DNA of 11,633 bases. Origin: Chordibacter sp038110535. GTDB lineage: Bacteria > Verrucomicrobiota > Verrucomicrobiia > Opitutales > Seribacteraceae. Below, one piece after another: positions 8,201 to 11,633 of this stretch. The position numbers were made by a program, and so were the translations under genes. The stretch covers positions 1 to 11,633 of the forward strand of contig JAYNJW010000052.1 in assembly GCA_038110535.1 (NCBI GenBank), in the 5' to 3' direction. Position 1 is the first letter of the stretch; the number at the start of each line of letters is the position of its first letter. The notes beneath the pieces were generated by a model. The model made no database searches and was not told the origin of the DNA. It saw nothing but the letters and a program-made list of their open reading frames with translations.

Positions 8201-11200
8201 TCTGTGGCAAAACCAGCAATTAAATTACCGGCCATCATTTTTGTGGGGAGGGGGAAATGGCCATGCTCAGAAGAGCCACTGCCAAGCGAAAGATATCCGT
8301 TTGAACTTACAAAAACATCTGAGAAGGTTTGACCATACAGTTCAAAACCAAAAGGAAGGGAGATAACTGCGAAGTCGTCATCCTGACCAGATAGATCCTC
8401 AAGCAAAACTCCAGTTTCAGAAATATCAGTCCAGGTATGCTCAGGACCTGCATCATCAGTCGAATCACTCCAGGAATACCCGTGGTAATCAGGACCGCCT
8501 CCCAGGGTGGATATGGGGGATCCTTCCCGTGAGTCGTTGGTCCCCTTTGTTATGGGTTGATAATGTTCAGCAGAAAATATGGTTCCTAGAGAAAAAGAAC
8601 TGCCTGCTAGTCCATTTGCACCTTTTAAGGACCAGTTAAGAACCCCTCCGCCTCCATTTTGAAGACCAAAGTTTACAACAGCTTCTTGGTTAATTTTCAA
8701 GTTAGCAGAAATACTATCTTGGTTGTGAATTAGTCGTGGAGCGGTTGTTGCATTTGCAGTTATGGGCAAGGAACGTATGGAAAATCCATTTTCATCTGTA
8801 AAAATCATAGCTTTCGTATTCCAGTTACCTTCCTCTAGGGGAGTAAAATAAAAGGTAGCGGAAAATTTTTCACCTGAATCTAAAATAATGGGAAAATCCA
8901 AAAAGTGAGAGAAGGCAGAGTTTTCAAATGCAATACGGTTGATTGAAATTACATCCATACCACCGTTGAACATTTCGATCGTTTTTTCAGAGGATCGACC
9001 AACCAAAGCATTACCAAACTCTACTGAAGAAGGTCGGAAAACTAATCCACCTTCCTCTCTCAAACGCTCCGCGGTAACCCTCAAGTTCTGCACTGGGGAG
9101 TTTGGGTCATTTGAAATTATTTCAATGATCGCCTCTTCGAAGTTGCCAGGCATTTGAGAAGCATTTGCCTGTAGTGCTAAATCAACAGTTTGACCAGGAG
9201 TAATTACACCATTTTCAGTTGTTTCATAAGTAAGCCATGGTGAATTAGCCGTAGTTGAAATGGAATAAACCAAATCTCCGTCACCCTGATTGGTAAGTTG
9301 AATAATTTGGCCCGGAGTTTCGCCCTCTCGTAAGCCAAAATGGACTTCACTTGGTTCAATTAGTAAATCTGGAGTTGTAATAACTTCAGCAGATAACGGA
9401 ATGCTTAAGTTAGGCTCATTGCTGGCATCACTGCTCACATGTAAAACGGCTTCCAATTGTCCTTCCACTGAACCTGAAAAACTAACCGATCCAGTTTGTG
9501 CCATATTCGGTAGCAGTACAAATGGTGTTGAAAATGAAAGCTCAAAGGGAAGGTTTTCCTCCTGGGGAAGAATTTTTACTTCGTGGATAGTAGTTTCTGC
9601 ATTACCACGATTGCTCAGGACAAATTCCAGCTTTTTAGTTTCTCCTTTATTAATGACACCAAAATCAAGAGCTGAAGGACTTGCCGAGATAAGGTTTTCC
9701 TGAGGTGGTTCGTTGGAAAGTGCTTTAAATGTATTAAGACGACCTCCGGTGAGACATTTCTCGACAAGAGAGTCTTCGGGATCTGTGTTTTCTAGCAGGG
9801 CATTTTTAACCTGAGTCGACTTCCATTCAGGATTAAGAGATAAAATTAAAGCATAAGCTCCGGCAACATGGGGTGTCGCCATCGATGTACCTGAATAACT
9901 TGCATATCCATTTCCCGGAATTGTGCTGAGGGTGTTCACCCCGGGCGCAAAGAGATCCACACTTGTTTTACCATAGCAGGAAAAATAAGCACTTTCACCA
10001 AAATGATTATGGGCACCAACTGATATAACATTTTCAGATTCGTAAGACGCGGGGTAGCTTGGATAAGCATCGTTATCACCTGCATGGTTGCCGGCTGCCG
10101 CAATAAATCCAATGCCCTCTAGGGAAGCTTCATCTATGGCTGACTTCATCGAAGATGAATATCCTCCGCCTCCCCATGAATTAGAAGTTAAATCAACGCC
10201 GATCTTAGTTGCATAAGTAATCGATTTAACAGCGTCTGAGAGGTAGCCACCTCCAGATCCGCCGAGGAACTTAATTCCTACCATAGAAACTTCCCAATTA
10301 ACCCCAGCAACGCCCTTGCCGTTATTGCCCACTCCACCGATTGTACCAGCACAATGAGTTCCGTGTGAGTTATCATCTGCTGGATCGTTATCGTTGTTAT
10401 AAAAATCCCATCCATGGACATCATCCACGAATCCATTTCCATCATCATCCAGACCATTGCCAGCAATTTCATTCGGATTAGTCCACATATTTGCGGCCAA
10501 GTCTTCGTGATTACGATCCACACCGGTATCAATCACCCCAACCAAAACATCTCTTGTACCAACGCTTAAATCCCACGCTTCATGTGCATCAATGTCTTTG
10601 TCATCTATGCCACCGGTCTGTCCGCTATTGTGTAGACCCCAAAGTTCAATCATTCGGGCATCATTTGGTGTCTTGATTGCATAAACAAAATAATCCGGTT
10701 CAACAGAGGAAACCAGATCTTCAAGATTTTCGAGTGCATCTCTTTTGCTTTGAAAATCGTCTATTTGAGGTTCTTCGTTAGAGGATAATGAAATGATGAA
10801 CTGATTTCCTCCTAACTCTTCTTTGACCGAACACCCTAACTCGCTCAGCTTTAAAACAAGATCATTATACTGCACATCATCTTTGATTTTAACAAGTAGA
10901 TGAGTGGCAACCATGGCGTTTACCGTCTCTATCTCTGCGTCTTTCCCGCCACTAAAACTGCCTGTTTCTTCCATGATAAGATAAGGGTGTTTCATATTGG
11001 TTTCGACTAATGTGACCCTTTTCTCAGTCGCCCCTGTGGTTAAAGGTGGCATTACTTTCTCCTCAATCTTTCTCAAGGTAACTTCATTCAAGATTGATCT
11101 TATCGTGAAATCCGGACCTTCAGTTTTTACTACTTCTTCGGTGGATTGGACCAAATCTAAAGAAGGTATTTCTTCTACTGGAAATGTTTTTTCCTGATTC

Positions 11201-11382
11201 TTTTCGCTCTGGTCAGGCTTGCCTTGAACTAAAGCATTCGATGCCTGGAGTTCTTCTAATTGTGGTTTAGGCATTGTTTTTGTAACCTCAATCTGTTCGC
11301 CTGGGTCTTTCGTGTAAATCACTAGACTCATCGAGAAAACAATTAGACAGAAGATGGGAATTAATATCTTTTTCATAGGCAT
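2281..11382 (-). CDS. Giant secreted multidomain protein with two S8 subtilisin protease modules, Ig-like, nidogen-like, GATase-like and cadherin-like domains
   Basis: This is a 3033-residue extracellular or surface protein. The order is: Sec signal (MKKILIPIFCLIVFSMSLVI, about 3-22); a charged linker of unknown nature (23-155); prodomain 1 (about 157-237); S8 domain 1 (about 277-550; D285, H340, oxyanion N432, S500); and Ig-like domains of the choice-of-anchor-D/ASPM-SPD-2-Hydin and BACON-like types (565-668, 671-772, 780-877). Next come split Ig A (880-924 plus 1154-1215) around a nidogen-like domain, an intact Ig-like domain (1219-1316), split Ig B (1317-1366 plus 1789-1850) around prodomain 2 and S8 domain 2 (D1516, H1571, N1663, S1731), an intact Ig-like domain (1852-1952), and split Ig C (1953-2001 plus 2267-2327) around a GATase-like domain. 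Five cadherin-like repeats follow (2329-2779), then an unrecognised stretch (2781-2880), an acidic linker (2881-2930) and an aromatic repeat domain (2940-3033). Both triads are intact, so two active serine endopeptidases are expected; the substrate is unknown. The start could be ATG 11380-11382 or ATG 11374-11376 (giving MKKIL); neither has a Shine-Dalgarno sequence. The preceding gene is an AraC-family regulator. Confidence 0.95.
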   Translation of the reverse strand: MPMKKILIPIFCLIVFSMSLVIYTKDPGEQIEVTKTMPKPQLEELQASNALVQGKPDQSEKNQEKTFPVEEIPSLDLVQSTEEVVKTEGPDFTIRSILNEVTLRKIEEKVMPPLTTGATEKRVTLVETNMKHPYLIMEETGSFSGGKDAEIETVNAMVATHLLVKIKDDVQYNDLVLKLSELGCSVKEELGGNQFIISLSSNEEPQIDDFQSKRDALENLEDLVSSVEPDYFVYAIKTPNDARMIELWGLHNSGQTGGIDDKDIDAHEAWDLSVGTRDVLVGVIDTGVDRNHEDLAANMWTNPNEIAGNGLDDDGNGFVDDVHGWDFYNNDNDPADDNSHGTHCAGTIGGVGNNGKGVAGVNWEVSMVGIKFLGGSGGGYLSDAVKSITYATKIGVDLTSNSWGGGGYSSSMKSAIDEASLEGIGFIAAAGNHAGDNDAYPSYPASYESENVISVGAHNHFGESAYFSCYGKTSVDLFAPGVNTLSTIPGNGYASYSGTSMATPHVAGAYALILSLNPEWKSTQVKNALLENTDPEDSLVEKCLTGGRLNTFKALSNEPPQENLISASPSALDFGVINKGETKKLEFVLSNRGNAETTIHEVKILPQEENLPFELSFSTPFVLLPNMAQTGSVSFSGSVEGQLEAVLHVSSDASNEPNLSIPLSAEVITTPDLLIEPSEVHFGLREGETPGQIIQLTNQGDGDLVYSISTTANSPWLTYETTENGVITPGQTVDLALQANASQMPGNFEEAIIEIISNDPNSPVQNLRVTAERLREEGGLVFRPSSVEFGNALVGRSSEKTIEMFNGGMDVISINRIAFENSAFSHFLDFPIILDSGEKFSATFYFTPLEEGNWNTKAMIFTDENGFSIRSLPITANATTAPRLIHNQDSISANLKINQEAVVNFGLQNGGGGVLNWSLKGANGLAGSSFSLGTIFSAEHYQPITKGTNDSREGSPISTLGGGPDYHGYSWSDSTDDAGPEHTWTDISETGVLLEDLSGQDDDFAVISLPFGFELYGQTFSDVFVSSNGYLSLGSGSSEHGHFPLPTKMMAGNLIAGFATDLDPSSGGNIYYLQEGNGLTVQYDRVRDFAGLGIYTFQIKINAGGVIRFVYENMNGPIDRATSGIQNETGDIGLLVAYNNNQIQADSTVRISTSPKWLHTSKLEGQINSGESENVEITLKAGAIAAGTYEAILELISNDPDQQTITIPVSLTIEEERIIELTPTAIDFGSVEVGLSKSEKVTILNSGNSAVSLESLDLNDAAFSSNFQKSFLQPGEALSINLTFKPNSGGAHSDSGTINSNAQNAPNVIQLSGQGVATPKFNISPEVLNVTIEAGTQKVENVVLDNYLGQAEGAFSVKEIRSKSQGSAAGKFNELETHSGEMIPENPFANEHAPNELIVGFKAGKSNFDNPSSQGEEFTVKRSLGAAIKPGSAGKALSGANMILIEVNNDIDLSDLAARLLEDPAVEYAEPNYVVRRSEVPNDPNFAEQWALNKIQAENAWNLVKGSESTIVAVIDTGIDYTHPDLQGNIWTNPGEIAGNGIDDDGNGYIDDVYGWDFINSDNDPMDGHNHGTHVAGTIAAATNNNTQVAGVAWYTKLVALKFLADGGWGYTSDAIDAIAYCAAMEIPISNNSWGGGGYSQALKDVISQAGDLGHLFCAAAGNSASDNDLNPHYPSNYDLANIISVAASDQQDELAYFSCYGSTTVDLAAPGTSILNLVPNDGLAYMSGTSMATPHVAGAAALLLSQNPSAQHQELKNLLMNSVDVVDAFQGKMVAPGRLNIFKALELSSPDWLTVAPSSGSVPAGDHAILDFNINASNFVAGSKHAIVALETNDPLASIIEIAVNLTISGKPEIDVDQTALDFGEIWVGNDKTLSLKVSNSGTDQLVVSEILLGHQAFSTNIQQMSLAPGAEELFEITVFPQSSGDVLSTLTLISNDPDQPKVSVNLSLKAMTPPALVYAPNGISVKLEPGETANNKIDISNSGEAAGAWEARIVELNVKRTRNLDLNQILSTLNDDQRSPDFFNPGHALFLKTNLDGNEEDSPNAVRYEGINQAGLEIGVLGGEATTELEDFGVGLSTLENVSGVTTINVSGLTPTLEEISGFDAIIVYSNYSYWDNLALGNLVSEYASTGGGVITMPGENLFFAGSDDWSLTGEWRNNGLALFDMQSEFDRELHSLGEINLPNHPLVEGLNSFSGSLRILHQTPNQGGSVAASWMDGTPLITFRTEPNLVVDLNFFPTHGQWNQETDGWVMLKNALNWTTRSFTPNWLSGNPRSGVVNGNSEGSMDLVFDSSNLGEGNYSAEVQFSSNDPVNPFFAVEVLLEVQENLAPIANSKTLYLKEDGSLQFSLDAIDPDGDALTYLITNLPTSGSLEGENHHFTYNPAKNFNGADSLTFKVTDGRKESTLATVSFEIEAVNDAPWAQSFEVNATEDEFFTVDFKYGDIDGDTLNLSISKYPANGFLWEENGQWLYFPNNHFNGEDTFRYFVNDGLLDSTEAIVLVRLKAQNDAPVAKNFEINTIEDSAVSFQLSASDIDNDTLTYRVVQDPIHGRLSQGENSIFTYTPFNEYSGEDSFNFQAFDGNVYSNIGSVKITITEVNDPPVVQSSTFKLREDSNIGIKLIASDPEGDSLTFSLISGPMNGSITGTGPSYSYTPSQDFNGVDSFEVQASDGELTSNVALITLNVESQNDAPYFEYNLATLSGGVRETPMRIKLEAKDIDNDEVSFSLSSSPSNGTCYIENEELIYLPSVGFSGIENISLELNDGHQSVIEELTLNVNSHQNPFKINFDDQTDPLLVNMLYQANEILLMNGKPVFQLEQSSDENSVSASMSNDNNFTGQDLNEWLENVEELPGTSFVFQAEEVENRLHWKVSSFLDPASSADMDNNTSIDNSGGDVRESAEDTNDETNGSQEEESEENEVTDNPAVEELPFMENLGSNWYNAQGIGVFFDSGDGWIYQVDMGWCYLKICSDQNSFWIFHESLGWFWMSQELPNMLYLTSESANGWYYFPSNTLSESNFIYGYEKEAWFKWKE
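2284..2565 (-). repeat. C-terminal aromatic repeat domain, period about 21 residues
   Basis: Residues 2940-3033 are packed with Trp, Tyr and Phe. Units read GWIYQVDMGWCYLKI, FWIFHESLGWFWMSQ, LYLTSESANGWYYFP and FIYGYEKEAWFKW. The second Trp of each unit falls at 2964, 2985, 3006 and 3028, spacings of 21, 21 and 22. The logic recalls choline- or glucan-binding repeats, but the motif differs. Similar tails occur, as far as I recall, on various Opitutae exoproteins. It follows an acidic disordered linker (2881-2930), the position expected of an anchoring or sorting domain. Function unknown. Confidence 0.7.
3046..4398 (-). repeat. Array of five cadherin-like repeats (about 90 residues each)
   Basis: Five protein repeats start at residues 2329, 2419, 2509, 2600 and 2690, each opening N-[LDP]-[AP]-P. 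Each has a central acidic Ca-type motif (DPDGD, DIDGD, DIDND, DPEGD, DIDND), then 'LP..G.l' and 'f.Y.P...f.G.DsF.f...DG'. This is the tandem cadherin-like/Ig-like repeat common in bacterial surface proteins. It probably forms a calcium-stiffened stalk that holds the catalytic part away from the C-terminal domain. Repeat 5 is the most divergent and has lost part of the 'DSF' motif (GIENIS). Confidence 0.88.
4585..5379 (-). other. GATase-like (class I glutamine amidotransferase/ThuA-type) Rossmann domain nested in an Ig-like domain
   Basis: Residues about 2002-2266 contain strand GLEIGVLGG, FDAIIVYSNYSYWDNLALGN (2105-2124), LVSEYASTGGGVITMPGE (2125-2142), NHPLVEGLNSFSG (2186-2198) and LVVDLNFFPTHGQWNQETDG (2232-2251) followed by WVMLKNALNW. 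This alternation and the 'HPL..G...' and 'nffp......DG..ml.NaL.W' features match GATase-like or ThuA-like folds used in large bacterial exoproteins. There is no cysteine anywhere in the segment, so amidotransferase or cysteine-nucleophile chemistry is not expected. A structural or ligand-binding role is inferred. Confidence 0.6.
6019..7284 (-). other. Protease module 2: internal prodomain plus S8 catalytic domain
   Basis: Residues 1392-1476 form a clear fervidolysin-type prodomain: PNELIVGFK at the start and EDPAVEYAEPNYVVR at the end. The catalytic domain follows with IVAVIDTGID (Asp1516), HNHGTHVAGT (His1571), CAAAGN (Asn1663) and SGTSMATPHVAG (Ser1731). It keeps the same Asp-rich insert (GIDDDGNGYIDDVYGWDF) and the same NNSWGGGGYS and AYFSCYG segments as module 1. 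The two copies are clearly related at protein level but visibly diverged at DNA level, so the duplication is not recent. The module as a whole (about 1367-1788) interrupts an Ig-like domain. Confidence 0.93.
7924..8610 (-). other. Nidogen-like beta-sandwich domain nested in an Ig-like domain
   Basis: Residues about 925-1153 include GGGPDYHGYSWSDSTDDAGP, then LPFGFELYGQTFSDVFVSSN (1009-1028), GYLSLGSGSS, NLIAGFATDLDPSSGGNIYY (1053-1072) and TSGIQNETGDIGL. This order (fine-structured beta domain with 'fYG...vyVSSNGyl', 'iagFwtDLdp..gG.iyY', 'GiqN..G') is one I recognise from bacterial secreted proteases and related to NIDO-type folds. It is probably an adhesion or stabilising module. The fold name is a resemblance, not a proof. 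Confidence 0.6.
9733..10914 (-). other. Protease module 1: prodomain plus S8 catalytic domain
   Basis: Residues 157-237 have the strand-helix-helix-strand look of a subtilisin inhibitor-type prodomain, ending SVEPDYFVYAI. The catalytic domain (about 277-550) shows VIDTGVD (Asp285), NSHGTHCAGT (His340), AAAGN (Asn432) and SGTSMATPHVAG (Ser500). Between Asp and His is an Asp-rich segment, GLDDDGNGFVDDVHGWDF (310-327), that looks like a calcium-binding insert. Cys344 sits just after the HGTH motif, as in proteinase K-like enzymes. AYFSCYG (465-471) is shared with the second copy. Confidence 0.93.
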
Positions 11383-11398
11383 TTAGGGTGTAGTTGCG

Positions 11399-11416
11399 TA
11401 AATACACTAAATACAC
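11399..11416. promoter_or_regulatory. Tandem 9-bp direct repeat upstream of the giant gene, possible operator
   Basis: TAAATACAC occurs twice head to tail (11399-11407 and 11408-11416), 17 bp upstream of the giant gene's first ATG. It is followed by CACAAATGTG, a near-palindrome, at 11414-11423. The 74-bp gap between the regulator and the giant gene must hold any dedicated promoter. I could not settle on convincing -35/-10 boxes. A regulatory role is inferred from position only. Confidence 0.3.
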
Positions 11417-11456
11417 AAATGTGAATTATGCAAAATATTAATCTTTTTTTATTAAT

Positions 11457-11633
11457 TTATTGGGTTCCTGATTTCAGGCTCTTTCTGAACGAAGAGGGGG
11501 ACTGTCCGGTTACCCGGTTGAAGACCACTGCCATTCGTTCGGGGTCATTGAAACCACAGCGATCGGAAATCAGCCCCACGGAATAATTGGTCTCCGCGAG
11601 CAGTCTTCGGGCTTGGTTTACCCGCATGCGGCA
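11457..11633 (-). CDS. AraC/XylS-family transcriptional regulator, C-terminal part (runs off the right edge)
   Basis: An open frame enters from the right edge and stops at TAA 11457-11459, giving the last 58 residues. It reads as the second helix-turn-helix of the AraC DNA-binding domain: RMRVNQARRLLAETNYSVGL (the linking helix and start of HTH 2), ISDRCGFNDPERMAVVFNRV (recognition helix), then TGQSPSSFRKS. The final motif, GF-x-DPERM-x-VVF-x-R-x-TG-x-SP-x-x-FR, is the standard family signature, and the 'DPERM' variant resembles XylR-like regulators of Planctomycetes and Verrucomicrobia. The effector domain is outside the window, so the ligand is unknown. Only 74 bp separate it from the giant protease gene in the same direction, so local control or co-transcription is plausible. 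Confidence 0.88.
   Translation of the reverse strand, partial: CRMRVNQARRLLAETNYSVGLISDRCGFNDPERMAVVFNRVTGQSPSSFRKSLKSGTQ

Noticed and set aside
11437..11456. ATTAAT / ATTAAT hairpin just after the AraC-family stop codon
   Set aside because: Six A-T pairs around an A-rich loop are too weak to call a terminator, and the following T-run is short.

Overview
The window most likely comes from a Gram-negative bacterium of the Verrucomicrobiota, probably Opitutae-like. This is an inference from gene content: a XylR-like AraC regulator tail, a secreted esterase of the acetylxylan-esterase type, a YnbE-like outer-membrane lipoprotein, and a very large secreted protease ending in a Trp/Tyr-rich segment that, from memory, resembles C-termini of Opitutae exoproteins. 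No rRNA or marker gene is present, so the taxonomy is tentative.

Every gene I can support lies on the minus strand, so transcription runs from high to low coordinates. Reading that way: the last 58 residues of an AraC-family regulator (11457-11633, cut by the window edge); a 74-bp AT-rich gap with a tandem 9-bp repeat; a 3033-residue secreted protein (2281-11382); a 56-residue lipoprotein (1939-2109); an intrinsic terminator (about 1887-1919); valine-pyruvate aminotransferase AvtA (585-1838); and the first 166 residues of a secreted alpha/beta hydrolase (1-499, cut by the window edge).

The giant protein takes up 78% of the window and is the main point of interest. It carries two complete subtilisin (S8) protease modules, each with its own prodomain and an intact Asp/His/Ser triad, set in a chain of Ig-like beta-sandwich domains. 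Three of these Ig-like domains are split at the same internal position and each holds a different guest: a nidogen-like beta domain, the whole second pro-protease, and a Cys-less glutamine-amidotransferase-like Rossmann domain. An uninterrupted copy of the host domain elsewhere in the chain acts as an internal reference. Five cadherin-like repeats, an acidic linker and a 21-residue-period aromatic repeat domain follow at the C-terminus, which suggests a cell-surface or matrix-associated enzyme.

The regulator may control the giant gene, and the small lipoprotein may share its transcript, since I see no strong terminator before the hairpin at 1893-1919. avtA and the hydrolase form a second possible transcription unit. 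No phage, IS element, CRISPR array or RNA gene was seen.
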